64,000 nt of DNA from Parasedimentitalea maritima (GTDB taxonomy: Bacteria > Pseudomonadota > Alphaproteobacteria > Rhodobacterales > Rhodobacteraceae): positions 124,001 to 188,000 of the forward strand of contig NZ_VAUA01000004.1 in assembly GCF_005771405.1 (NCBI RefSeq), read 5' to 3'. Position 1 is the stretch's first letter, and each line of letters begins with the position of its first letter. A program made the translations under genes and the position numbers. Below, piece by piece: positions 1 through 8,345 of the stretch. Below the pieces are notes generated by a model. It had not been told where the DNA came from. It saw only the letters and a program-made list of their open reading frames with translations, and did not search any database.

Positions 1-1902
1 GACAGCCTGAATACGTGGGTGAGCGTGACCAACATGTGGAACGTTGTTATAGGCATCCAGATAGGGGCGACCCCATTCATCAAACAGATGGTGTTTCCAG
101 CCACGAACTAACATTACCGGGTCCGAATAGGTAAGGGATAGATTGCCACCGAAATGCGCTTTGCGCCCAGCCAGAACCTCATCTTTGTTGGTTGGCTGAT
201 ATATTACCTTATCGTCTGGCAAGTTTAGCAGTGCTGCGGGGTTGGGACAAATTGCCTGCCACAAAACCATTTCATCCGGATCCGCCACGCCGGGCCAATC
301 CGTTTCAATGCCTTCTGTTGTAAGGGCCAGTTGGAAATGAACATGCGGAGCCCAGCCACCGTTTTGGTTGGCATTGCCCAGACGACAAAACTCAGAACCC
401 TTTTCAATGATGTCACCAGGGTTCAATCGGTCACAGCACTCTGGGTTTAGATGGCCATAGAGCGTGTAAAATGAGTCATTATCCGGGGTCTTATGGCGCA
501 GGATAATAACGCCGCCATAATCCAGATGGTTGTTGCGATTCTCGACCACAAACACTTCACCCTGCAATGGCGCATAAAGGGGTGTCTCCGCTGGTGCAAA
601 GCCATCCACAGCAAGGTGAACTGTTCGTCGGTTACTGGCTTTGTATGGGCCTTTTCGAAAAGCGGGTTCCGCATAGATTAATCGAGGCTCATGATAGTAC
701 CCCAACCACAGATCTGTGCCGAATTCCTCACCAACCCGGGCAGCTTCTTCCAGCGACATGTGAAACGGGTTTTGTGGCCATGTCGAGTTTTCGACAGATA
801 GGGATCCCATGGGTGTGTTAGCCAAATCTGTGCCCATCAGGGGCGCAAAACTACCACGTTCTGTATCCAAATAGGCCAATACTCGATCGGCCCCATCAAC
901 TACTGGCAAGCCACAGGCTGCGCGTAACTGTGCGGTCAACAAACCCTGGTGAATAGGGTGGTTCTCCAGAAAACGCCAAGCTGGGGCCTGAGATATCACC
1001 ACATAGGGGTCATCGGGGTTGTCTGCCGCCATAAGGGTCGAATTGACTACGCTGACCGCCAGTCGGGCGCGTAAAAGCGGCCAGATCAGATCAACTTCAG
1101 CAGGGGTAAGTGGGTTCGCGGCGTGATATCCGGCAACCAATGCAGCCAGCGCTTGTTCGGGTTTGGCATGGTCCAAGACAATGTAAGCTCCGGCGATCGC
1201 CAGGTCGCAAATTCTAGGCGCGGTGCACATGTCGCCAAGGTCTATCAGGCCAGACACTTTTCGCGGATCGTTCAGTTCGCCGGCAACCAAGATGTTGTAA
1301 TCATTTGCGTCATTGTGGATCGCCTGTTTTGGCAGGTTAGCCAATGATGGCTCAATCTCCGAAAAACCTGACGCGACTTCACTCAGGATAGCGCGTCGGC
1401 TTGGATCCGTGACGCAGTCCAATTCCTTTGCAATCCAACCAGCTTGCATCAAGTCCCACTTGAAATCACGCTCCAGGCCATCGTGGCGGAAATTTTTTAG
1501 TGCATCAGACGATAGCCCAAGAACGTGGCCAATCTCATGAATAAGCTCCAGTGTCTTGGGTTCTGTCTTGGCATAACAGCGTCCCGGTAACCGGTTTTGC
1601 AGCCAGACCAACCGCAGATCCCCATTGTTATCAGGAAGTTCCAACATCGCAGATCCGGAAGGGGTCCGGATCACACGGGGACAGGGTAGATCGGGCTGTT
1701 CTGTAGCGATGTGTTCCAAGGCTAAGATCTGTACTTCAACCAACCAAGGTTCACACCCGGGGCGCATTGCTTTCAGAATGTAACCCTGACCATCGTGTCC
1801 TTCGGCAAGGAAGTTCAGATCATATTCGCCGTCCAAGCGGCTTAGGCCAGCAGTGATGTCCCAGTGTTCTTGCAGGGTTGCTGCCCAATGATGTTCACTC
1901 AT
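1..1902 (-). CDS. Phosphotransferase / M23 peptidase / class III aminotransferase fusion (3' part cut by window edge)
   Basis: The minus-strand frame is open from the ATG at 1902 to base 1, giving 634 residues, and continues past the edge. Three modules are readable. An APH-like kinase fold occupies about residues 15-330, with the catalytic loop HNDANDYN near residue 195 followed by a metal-binding LIDLGD. A LytM/M23-like domain spans about 400-560, with HLAVD near 427, YGHL, and HVHF near 520, so the metal-binding residues look complete. From about 605 the start of a class III PLP aminotransferase appears (DEWGRPYLDAYNNVPHVGH). Such fusions are known in alphaproteobacteria, and the aminotransferase part resembles ethanolamine-phosphate phospho-lyase relatives. 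The substrate is unknown. No signal peptide is seen, so the M23 part may serve a non-peptidase role. The PLP lysine lies outside the window. Confidence 0.85.
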   Translation of the reverse strand, partial: MSEHHWAATLQEHWDITAGLSRLDGEYDLNFLAEGHDGQGYILKAMRPGCEPWLVEVQILALEHIATEQPDLPCPRVIRTPSGSAMLELPDNNGDLRLVWLQNRLPGRCYAKTEPKTLELIHEIGHVLGLSSDALKNFRHDGLERDFKWDLMQAGWIAKELDCVTDPSRRAILSEVASGFSEIEPSLANLPKQAIHNDANDYNILVAGELNDPRKVSGLIDLGDMCTAPRICDLAIAGAYIVLDHAKPEQALAALVAGYHAANPLTPAEVDLIWPLLRARLAVSVVNSTLMAADNPDDPYVVISQAPAWRFLENHPIHQGLLTAQLRAACGLPVVDGADRVLAYLDTERGSFAPLMGTDLANTPMGSLSVENSTWPQNPFHMSLEEAARVGEEFGTDLWLGYYHEPRLIYAEPAFRKGPYKASNRRTVHLAVDGFAPAETPLYAPLQGEVFVVENRNNHLDYGGVIILRHKTPDNDSFYTLYGHLNPECCDRLNPGDIIEKGSEFCRLGNANQNGGWAPHVHFQLALTTEGIETDWPGVADPDEMVLWQAICPNPAALLNLPDDKVIYQPTNKDEVLAGRKAHFGGNLSLTYSDPVMLVRGWKHHLFDEWGRPYLDAYNNVPHVGHAHPRIQAV

Positions 1903-1993
1903 TTGTTCTTTCCCAATCGGCATTTATGGCGATTGCCAATCGGAATGGCTCGCCTAGTTTTTAGGTTTTCGCCACTTTATTGCTACTGACTGG

Positions 1994-3043
1994 TTAGTCC
2001 AGCCAGCCTTGCAAATTCTCTTCGATTACCTTTGCCAGTGCGGCGATATGGGCATCATCGTCGTTCAAGCAAGGAATATAGGTAAAGCTCTCACCGCCCG
2101 CATGTTCAAAACTCTCGCGGATCTCGTCGTTGATCTCTTCTAATGTTTCGATGCAGTCAGCGGAAAATGCGGGGGCCACCACAGCGATGGATTTCTTACC
2201 TTGTTTGGCCAAGTCGGCAACATGGTCCACCGTATAGGGTTTCAACCATTCCTCCGGGCCGAATTTCGACTGGAAGGTTGTGACCAGATCAGTGTCGTTC
2301 CAGCCTAACCGTTCGCGTAGGAGCCGTGTAGTTTTTTGGCACTGGCAATGATAAGGGTCGCCTTGCTGAAGATAGCGTTCTGGCATTCCGTGATAAGAGC
2401 AAACCAGAATATCAGGGCGTTTTTCCATCTTGGTATAGGCTTCGGAAATTGATCCTGCCAGCGCATCTATATAGCTGGGGTGGTCAAAATAAGCTGGGAC
2501 TGTCCGTGCGGCGGGCTGCCAAGTCTCTTTCGTCAGTGCACGGAAAAATTCGTCGTTGGCGGTGCCTGAGGTGGCACCGGCGTATTGTGGATAGAGAGGC
2601 AGGAATAGAATCTTTGTGCAACCTGCATCGACCATTGCCCGGACTTTGGACTGGGTTGAGGGATTTCCGTAGCGCATACAGAAATCAACCATGACCTGAT
2701 CGCCATAGCGTTCCTGCATTGTAGCTGCCATTTTTGCTGTCTGATCTTTAGTGATGGTCATCAGCGGGCTTTCGCCCTTGTCGTGATTCCAGATCGATTT
2801 ATAGGCAGCACCGGAGCTGAACGGACGTTTGGTTAGGATGATCAGTTGCAGCAAAGGCTGCCACTTCCACTTCGGATAATCGATAACCCGCTGGTCTGAC
2901 AGGAACTCACCCAGATAGCGCCGCATCGGCCAGTATGAGTAATCATCTGGGGTGCCGAGGTTGGCCAGCAGAATTCCCACTTTTTCGGCCGGAATTTTTT
3001 GGTGATTGGCAGGGTAGGTGGCTTTTGTTTTAGCGTCCAGCAT
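1994..3043 (-). CDS. hemH: Ferrochelatase
   Basis: This 349-residue protein inserts Fe2+ into protoporphyrin IX in the last step of heme synthesis. The N-terminal GILLANLGTPDD, the central FLPLYPQYAGAT and the later SYHGMPERYL (catalytic-region His) are ferrochelatase signatures, and the C-terminal part contains the conserved acidic DCIETLEEI stretch. Length is normal for the bacterial enzyme. AGGA lies about 7 nt before the ATG. It is followed after 91 bp by the fusion gene on the same strand and preceded by a methyltransferase gene. Co-transcription is possible but not shown. Apart from the leader and flanking spacers nothing unusual is seen. Confidence 0.95.
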   Translation of the reverse strand: MLDAKTKATYPANHQKIPAEKVGILLANLGTPDDYSYWPMRRYLGEFLSDQRVIDYPKWKWQPLLQLIILTKRPFSSGAAYKSIWNHDKGESPLMTITKDQTAKMAATMQERYGDQVMVDFCMRYGNPSTQSKVRAMVDAGCTKILFLPLYPQYAGATSGTANDEFFRALTKETWQPAARTVPAYFDHPSYIDALAGSISEAYTKMEKRPDILVCSYHGMPERYLQQGDPYHCQCQKTTRLLRERLGWNDTDLVTTFQSKFGPEEWLKPYTVDHVADLAKQGKKSIAVVAPAFSADCIETLEEINDEIRESFEHAGGESFTYIPCLNDDDAHIAALAKVIEENLQGWLD

Positions 3044-3124
3044 AGCGGAATCCTGTTAGGCTTGGTCGGGCGGATGAATAGGCATAACCCACTGCGGGTC
3101 AATCGGACAAATGGCGCGTTTGAA

Positions 3125-3955
3125 CTATTCTGGAAGTTTGGTTTCAGGGACTTTTAGCGCATCCGCCAGACGAGAACGGGCAGATCCGGGTCGCAGTGGT
3201 TTTTGCTGTGTCTCTGAAGGTGACCAGCCAGTTAGGCAAACCATCTCAAACGTGGCTGGCAACCGATCCTGATCATTGGCAAAATGCTGGCGGTACAAGT
3301 GGTCCGCCATGTCAAATAGCAGCCTTGAGGACGGCTGTTTCTGACGATGGGCAAGGGCATTGGTTTCAGCCATGTCGCGTAGGTCGTGCATCAGGTGGAA
3401 TAGATCGCGATATTCAGCAGTCAGTGGGATCAAATCCGCAACCGGCAAATTCAACCCGGCGCGTTGCAACAACGCGCCCAGATCTCGAATTTCCCCCATA
3501 GGGGCGACACGCGGTGACAGACCGCCCGTGATTCTGGTTTCAGCCTCGGCCAATACACTTCGTAATTGATGCAGGGTTTGACCTCCCAACATCAGCACCA
3601 GCAAGAGTCCGTCTTCTTTTAGCGCGCGACGACACTGGATCAACTGCCCTACAGGATCGTTAGCCCAATGAAGGCACATGGCGTGTACAACCACATCATG
3701 GGCATCGGGTTGCAACGTAATCAGATCTTCGTCAGCCACGATTTTTGCATTTGGGAGGCTGTTTTGCCAAATCTCCGCAAAAGGGGTGACGACGGCAGGG
3801 TCCGTAAAGGTTCTATTAACCATGGAAAGCCGATCCTCGACCTCATCCCGTGCCATATCATGCAGAAACAACGCTGCCCGTTTGTGTCGGTCACGGTGGA
3901 AGCGAAGAGCCTGGCGGTCGAACAAGGTCGGCGGAGTCTGGGATGCTTTGGTCAT
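3125..3955 (-). CDS. SAM-dependent methyltransferase (BioC / NDUFAF5-like)
   Basis: A 276-residue cytoplasmic protein. It has a class I methyltransferase layout, with a segment VVVHAMCLHWANDPVGQL in the position of the motif after the SAM-binding acidic loop and LLLVLMLGGQTLHQLR after it. The opening (FDRQALRFHRDRH) and the overall pattern are those of alphaproteobacterial BioC-type proteins related to mitochondrial NDUFAF5. The exact substrate (a pimeloyl precursor or a respiratory complex I subunit) cannot be decided here, and no bio genes are nearby. The start codon lies only 17 bp from the divergent ComF gene, so the promoters must reach into coding sequence or overlap each other. Confidence 0.8.
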   Translation of the reverse strand: MTKASQTPPTLFDRQALRFHRDRHKRAALFLHDMARDEVEDRLSMVNRTFTDPAVVTPFAEIWQNSLPNAKIVADEDLITLQPDAHDVVVHAMCLHWANDPVGQLIQCRRALKEDGLLLVLMLGGQTLHQLRSVLAEAETRITGGLSPRVAPMGEIRDLGALLQRAGLNLPVADLIPLTAEYRDLFHLMHDLRDMAETNALAHRQKQPSSRLLFDMADHLYRQHFANDQDRLPATFEMVCLTGWSPSETQQKPLRPGSARSRLADALKVPETKLPE

Positions 3956-3972
3956 GGGGGCTATTTAGGGTG

Positions 3973-4698
3973 ATGCTGAGGCAGATACAAACGGCTGTTG
4001 CATTGATCTACCCACCGCGATGTCTGGGCTGCGGTGGTTTGGTCGAGAGCGATTTTGGCTTGTGTGGTTCATGCTGGCGCGACACCCCGTTTATAGGTGG
4101 TACCATATGTGATGGGTGCGGTCTGCCTGTTCCGGGTGCGAACGACGGTTTTCGGTTGGAGTGCGATGACTGCATGGCGCATCCACGAGCTTGGAGCCGG
4201 GGAAGGGCGGCATTGTTGTACCGGGATCAGGCGCGGGCGCTGATACTGGCGCTTAAACATGGTGATCGCATTGATATTGCCAAGCCCGCTGCAGCCTGGA
4301 TGGTGCGAGCCTCAGCTGCCTTGCTGGATGATGCGCCGCTGATTGCGCCAGTGCCGTTGCATTGGACCCGTCTGTTAAAGAGGCGTTATAATCAATCAGC
4401 CTTGCTGGCGCGTGAACTGGCGCGACAAACCGGGTTGGAGTACTGCGTCGACATGCTGCAACGACGTCGACGCACTGCCTCTCTTGACGGAAAGACCCGT
4501 GCGCAACGATTTGCGGCGCTGGGCGATGCCATATCGGCAAACACCCGACATCGGGTGCTGATGCAAGGGCGGGTCATTTTGCTGGTGGATGACGTAATGA
4601 CGTCAGGCGCCACTCTGACTGCCTGCAGCGACGCTTGCCTGCAAGGGGGCGCAGCTGATGTTCGGGTGGTAACACTGGCCCGTGTCACCAAGCAGTGA
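3973..4698 (+). CDS. ComF-family phosphoribosyltransferase-like protein
   Basis: 241 residues from the ATG at 3973. A GTG sits directly before it, and longer upstream starts would run antisense through the methyltransferase gene. The N-terminus has paired cysteines (CLGCGG, CGSC, CDGCG, CDDC) that probably bind zinc. The C-terminal half has the phosphoribosyltransferase PRPP loop as VILLVDDVMTSGATL. Family members act in DNA uptake or, in non-competent bacteria, in unknown DNA- or nucleotide-linked roles, and no other competence gene is visible here. Length is typical. The divergent promoter with the methyltransferase gene is extremely short, 17 bp between starts. Confidence 0.9.
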   Translation: MLRQIQTAVALIYPPRCLGCGGLVESDFGLCGSCWRDTPFIGGTICDGCGLPVPGANDGFRLECDDCMAHPRAWSRGRAALLYRDQARALILALKHGDRIDIAKPAAAWMVRASAALLDDAPLIAPVPLHWTRLLKRRYNQSALLARELARQTGLEYCVDMLQRRRRTASLDGKTRAQRFAALGDAISANTRHRVLMQGRVILLVDDVMTSGATLTACSDACLQGGAADVRVVTLARVTKQ

Positions 4699-4791
4699 AT
4701 TATCGATCACGTTTTCGCGTGGCCCTCGCAATTGTTGCATTGCCCCCCCAAATCCCCCACAACGTCAAAGCTGAATGAAACGGAGACCCAA

Positions 4792-5049
4792 ATGAAAACG
4801 GTCGAAATATATACTTCGCCACTGTGCGGATTTTGCCATGCAGCCAAGCGGCTGTTGACCCAAAAGGGCGTGAACTTTGCTGAGGTGAATGTACTGGCTC
4901 AACCGGACCGCAAGCCAGAAATGATCCAGCGTGCCAACGGCGGTCGTACAGTTCCGCAGATCTTTGTAGGCGACACTCATGTGGGTGGCTGCGATGATTT
5001 GTTCGCACTGGAGCAAGCAGGTAAGCTGGATCCGCTCCTGGCAGCCTAA
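4792..5049 (+). CDS. grxC: Glutaredoxin 3
   Basis: An 85-residue dithiol glutaredoxin. The active site CGFC lies at residues 12-15 after a thioredoxin-fold first strand (VEIYTSPL). The cis-proline region TVPQIFVGDTHVGGCDDL binds glutathione. The start was placed at the ATG at 4792 because the protein then begins exactly at the fold; an upstream in-frame ATG at 4732 would add 20 residues with no homology. It reduces disulfides with glutathione in the cytosol. The nitrilase-family gene follows after 15 bp, which fits a shared glutathione theme because Nit enzymes repair deaminated glutathione. Confidence 0.95.
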   Translation: MKTVEIYTSPLCGFCHAAKRLLTQKGVNFAEVNVLAQPDRKPEMIQRANGGRTVPQIFVGDTHVGGCDDLFALEQAGKLDPLLAA

Positions 5050-5064
5050 TACCGGAGTCTTTTT

Positions 5065-5895
5065 ATGCGTACGGCCCTGTTGCAGATGACATCAAGTGAT
5101 AACCCGGGTGAAAATCTGGGCATGGTTGAAAAGATGTTGGATGAGGCCGTCTTGGGCGGTGCTGGATTTGTGCTGACCCCAGAAGTTACCAATTGTCTGA
5201 GTGCCAGTCGCAGGCACCAGCAGGCCGTATTGCATCACGAAGAAGACGATCCAACATTAGCGGCGCTGCAAGATGCAGCAGCGCGGCATGGGATCTGGCT
5301 GTTGTTGGGCTCATTGGCGGTCAAGACACATGATGCCGAGGGTCGGTTTGCCAATCGACAATTCCTGATTTCGCCACAGGGCGAGATCACAGCACGTTAT
5401 GATAAGATCCACATGTTTGACGTGGATGTGACGCCAGAAGAAACTTATCGCGAATCCGACGGCTATCGGCCTGGTGACAGGGCAGTTGTGACAGACACAC
5501 CGTTTGGTCGGGTGGGCATGAGCATTTGTTATGATGTCCGGTTCGGATACCTGCACCGGGCACTGGCCCATGCGGGTGCTGAAATCCTGACCGTTCCTGC
5601 GGCGTTCTCACATGTGACGGGCGCAGCGCATTGGCATGTGTTGCTACGCGCCCGCGCGATTGAGACGGGTTGTTATATCTTGGCTCCTGCTCAAACCGGC
5701 CGACATCTGGCAAGTGTAGGTGCCCGTCGGCAGACCTATGGTCATTCACTCGTGGTCGCTCCTTGGGGAGAAGTCTTGGTGGATGCTGGAATTAACTCAG
5801 GTGTGAGTTACGTTGATCTTGATATGGAAAAAGTGGCAGAAGCGCGCAGGCGCGTGCCTTCACTGACTCATGATCGGGATTTCGACGGACCCTAA
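5065..5895 (+). CDS. Carbon-nitrogen hydrolase, Nit1/Nit2 type (probable deaminated-glutathione amidase)
   Basis: 276 residues, the usual length for the nitrilase branch containing Nit1/Nit2 and omega-amidase. The Glu-Lys-Cys catalytic triad is visible: Glu in LTPEVTN (about residue 39), Lys in RYDKIHMFDVD (about 115) and Cys in GMSICYDVRF (about 155). HMFDVD after the Lys matches the Nit1-like group. The nearest known activity is hydrolysis of deaminated glutathione, and the glutaredoxin gene just upstream supports that by context only. Its stop overlaps the MarR start as TAATG, so the two are likely translationally coupled. Confidence 0.9.
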   Translation: MRTALLQMTSSDNPGENLGMVEKMLDEAVLGGAGFVLTPEVTNCLSASRRHQQAVLHHEEDDPTLAALQDAAARHGIWLLLGSLAVKTHDAEGRFANRQFLISPQGEITARYDKIHMFDVDVTPEETYRESDGYRPGDRAVVTDTPFGRVGMSICYDVRFGYLHRALAHAGAEILTVPAAFSHVTGAAHWHVLLRARAIETGCYILAPAQTGRHLASVGARRQTYGHSLVVAPWGEVLVDAGINSGVSYVDLDMEKVAEARRRVPSLTHDRDFDGP

Positions 5896-6335
5896 TGGAC
5901 GATAATAATTCTCTTGCGGTTTCGCTGTTCAGCGAGATTTTAATGGCTGATCAACTAGCTCGTGCGCGACTGACCAAGGCGCTGCCCAAAGGTATGGAGC
6001 TGTCGCATTTTTCAGTGCTAAATCATTTGGCAGGTGCCGGTTTGGAGAGATCCCCAGCACAGCTCGCTAAGGCGTTCCACGTCACACGTGGCGCTATGAC
6101 GAATACGCTAAGTAAACTGGAAGTGGCTGGCTATATCCATATTCGTCCGGATTGGGACGATGCGCGTCGCAAGATGGTGGCGATTAGCCCGGCTGGTCGT
6201 CAGGCGCGTGATCGGGCTCTGGCCAGTATAACGCCGATGATTTCTGAGGTGGTAAGTGATTTGGGCGGCGACCGGGTCCGTGCAGCCTTACCCATTTTAC
6301 GTGAGTTACGCTCAAAACTGGAAAGCGACGGTTGA
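5895..6335 (+). CDS. MarR-family transcriptional regulator
   Basis: 146 residues with a winged helix-turn-helix. The recognition region is around RSPAQLAKAFHVTRGAMTNTLSKLE (discussed here in part), followed by the wing IHIRPDWDDARRKMVAISPAG with the MarR-typical D-x-R-(x)3-(x) motif. N- and C-terminal helices would dimerise. It overlaps the stop of the amidase gene by one base, so it is probably co-transcribed with grxC and the amidase. No clear palindromic operator was noticed directly before its own operon. The ligand is unknown. It is not evidently the regulator of the palindromes at 48144-48188. Confidence 0.88.
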   Translation: MDDNNSLAVSLFSEILMADQLARARLTKALPKGMELSHFSVLNHLAGAGLERSPAQLAKAFHVTRGAMTNTLSKLEVAGYIHIRPDWDDARRKMVAISPAGRQARDRALASITPMISEVVSDLGGDRVRAALPILRELRSKLESDG

Positions 6336-6359
6336 TCTGAACGTCGGTTAAACGTGGAA

Positions 6360-6387
6360 GCGGGGCGCCTGCTCCCAGACACCCCGC
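6360..6387 (+). terminator. GC-rich hairpin after the MarR gene
   Basis: The arms gcgggg (6360-6365) and ccccgc (6382-6387) form a 6-bp stem with a 16-nt loop, 24 bp after the MarR stop. There is no T-run, so it may only weakly terminate. The remaining spacer to 6572, between convergent genes, shows nothing else I can assign. Confidence 0.35.
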
Positions 6388-6572
6388 CGTTCTGATAGGT
6401 CCCGTGAGTGAGAATTCCCTATTAGAACACTGTAGCATTCACTCGGTTAAGGGCGAAATTATGCCCCATTAACCCCCAGGGTCATTCCTGAGTGTTGGGT
6501 TATATCTACCAACTGTGTCGAACATTAACAAAGGTGCAGAAGGATCAAGATCTATCCTAAAGGATAGGTCTT

Positions 6573-7319
6573 CTATTTGGGTTTAGTGCTGGCAGTGACA
6601 TAGTTTACGCTAAGATCGCGGGCAGAGATTGACCAACCCCAAGTGATTGGATTGAAGAGAAAGCCCTTACGATCCACCGGTGTCAACCCTGCCTTAGAGA
6701 GCAAATCGCAGAGTTCGTCCGGCGTGATGAATTTTGACCATTCATGTGTGCCTCGTGGTAGCCAGCGCATGACAATTTCGGCGCCAACAATTGCCATGGC
6801 AAAGCTTTTGGCGTTTCGGTTAATGGTCGAACAAATTTCCAAGCCCCCAGGGCGTAGCAGTTGTTGGGTCGCAGTTAGATACGCCAACGGATCTGCAACA
6901 TGTTCCACCACTTCCATGTTCAACACGACATCGAATTGCTCACCTGCTTCAGCCATTGCTTCGGCGGTGGTGTGGCGGTAGTCGATTTCCAGTCCGGATT
7001 GTTCTGCGTGGATGCGTGCAACGGGTAAATTGCCTTCGGCGGCATCTGCTCCAATCACTGTGGCACCCAAGCGCGCCATTGGTTCTGACAACAACCCGCC
7101 ACCGCATCCAATATCCAGCACCCGTAATCCGGAAAACGGATTGCGGGAGGTCAGATCGCGATCAAATTCGCCAGCGATCTGTTGTGTGATATAGTCCAGT
7201 CGACAAGGATTCAGCATGTGCAACGGTTTGAATTTACCGTTGGGATCCCACCATTCTGCGGCCATAGCTTCAAATTTGGCGATCTCTGAAGGATCCACCG
7301 TGGATTGAGGCGCTTGCAT
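6573..7319 (-). CDS. ubiG: Ubiquinone biosynthesis O-methyltransferase
   Basis: 248 residues from the ATG at 7319, which has a strong GGAG about 6 nt upstream and gives the family's usual length. In-frame starts at 7352 (ATG) and 7358 (TTG) would add 11-13 unconserved residues. The protein opens [19 protein letters not shown], then has [12 protein letters not shown], the SAM-binding [14 protein letters not shown], and [15 protein letters not shown]. All are UbiG signatures. It performs the two O-methylations of the ubiquinone head group. The divergent pip gene starts 50 bp away. Confidence 0.95.
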   Translation of the reverse strand: MQAPQSTVDPSEIAKFEAMAAEWWDPNGKFKPLHMLNPCRLDYITQQIAGEFDRDLTSRNPFSGLRVLDIGCGGGLLSEPMARLGATVIGADAAEGNLPVARIHAEQSGLEIDYRHTTAEAMAEAGEQFDVVLNMEVVEHVADPLAYLTATQQLLRPGGLEICSTINRNAKSFAMAIVGAEIVMRWLPRGTHEWSKFITPDELCDLLSKAGLTPVDRKGFLFNPITWGWSISARDLSVNYVTASTKPK

Positions 7320-7369
7320 TCCTGTCTCCGTATGTTCTTTTAGGTCAGACATTCTCAATCAGGTCAGTA

Positions 7370-8344
7370 ATGGACAAATACCGAGATCAAAAGCACGCAG
7401 TGCAATATCTTTACCCGCCAGTTGAAACATTTGATCAGCGGATGATCGATGTTGGGCAAGGGCATCGCGTATATGTGGAGCAATGCGGCAATCCGCAAGG
7501 TGTGCCCGTTGTTGTGTGCCACGGTGGCCCCGGTGGCGGCAGTAGCCCGGCAATGCGACGCTATTTTGACACTGATGTTTATCGGGTGATTCTTTTTGAC
7601 CAACGGGGCTGCGGGCGATCAACGCCTCATGCATCGTGTCAGGATAATACGACCTGGCATTTAGTGGCTGATATGGAGCTGATTCGCCGCCAGCTGGAAA
7701 TTGATAGCTGGATGGTGTTTGGCGGCAGCTGGGGCGCCACCTTGTCGTTGATCTATGCGCAGGCACACCCTGACCGGGTTCGGCATTTAATTCTGCGTGG
7801 TGTGTTCTTGATGACTGAAGCAGAGCTGGACTGGTTCTATGGCGGCGGCGCTGGAAAATTCTGGCCTGAGACCTGGGCCAGATTTGTGGCATTGATCCCT
7901 GAGAATGAACGTGGTGATATGATTGCAGCCTATAATAAGAGGCTGTTTTCCGGAAATGTTTCAGAAGAAATTCGCTATGGTCGCGCGTGGTCTGCTTGGG
8001 AAAATGCGCTTGCTTCAATTCATTCCAATGGAACCTCAGGCGAAAGCCCAGGAGACTATGCCCGTGCTTTTGCCCGGTTGGAGAATCACTATTTCACCAA
8101 TCATGGGTTTCTTGAAAAAGATGGACAGATATTGGCCAACATGGGCCGTATATCGCACATCCCAGGTGTCATCGTGCAAGGGCGTTATGATATGATATGC
8201 CCACCTGTCATGGCTTGGCGTTTAAATGAGTTGTGGCCAGCAGGTGAGTTGAAAATGGTTCGCGGAGCAGGGCACGCGTTGTCTGAACCGGGAATCAGCG
8301 CAGAACTGGTTTTGGTGATGAATCGCATTGCGGAGGACCTATAA
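7370..8344 (+). CDS. pip: Proline iminopeptidase
   Basis: 324-residue alpha/beta-hydrolase that removes N-terminal proline from peptides (MEROPS S33). Visible motifs are the oxyanion-hole HGGPGGGSSP, then DQRGCGRSTPH, the nucleophile elbow GGSWGATLSL, the acid in VQGRYDMICPP and the His in RGAGHALSEP. Length is normal. The peptide-binding protein gene begins one base after its stop, so the two very likely form an operon linked to peptide use. It is divergent from ubiG. Confidence 0.95.
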   Translation: MDKYRDQKHAVQYLYPPVETFDQRMIDVGQGHRVYVEQCGNPQGVPVVVCHGGPGGGSSPAMRRYFDTDVYRVILFDQRGCGRSTPHASCQDNTTWHLVADMELIRRQLEIDSWMVFGGSWGATLSLIYAQAHPDRVRHLILRGVFLMTEAELDWFYGGGAGKFWPETWARFVALIPENERGDMIAAYNKRLFSGNVSEEIRYGRAWSAWENALASIHSNGTSGESPGDYARAFARLENHYFTNHGFLEKDGQILANMGRISHIPGVIVQGRYDMICPPVMAWRLNELWPAGELKMVRGAGHALSEPGISAELVLVMNRIAEDL

Positions 8345-8345
8345 G

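Noticed and set aside
2449-2694. Plus-strand open frame inside hemH
   Set aside because: It lies wholly antisense to a well-supported ferrochelatase gene and has no recognisable motif or ribosome site.
4253-4540. Minus-strand open frames inside the ComF-like gene
   Set aside because: They are antisense to a frame with a clear phosphoribosyltransferase motif and contain no domain-like pattern.
8328-8345. Upstream ATG at 8328 for the peptide-binding protein
   Set aside because: It overlaps the pip coding end and would place residues ahead of a well-formed Tat-like signal.
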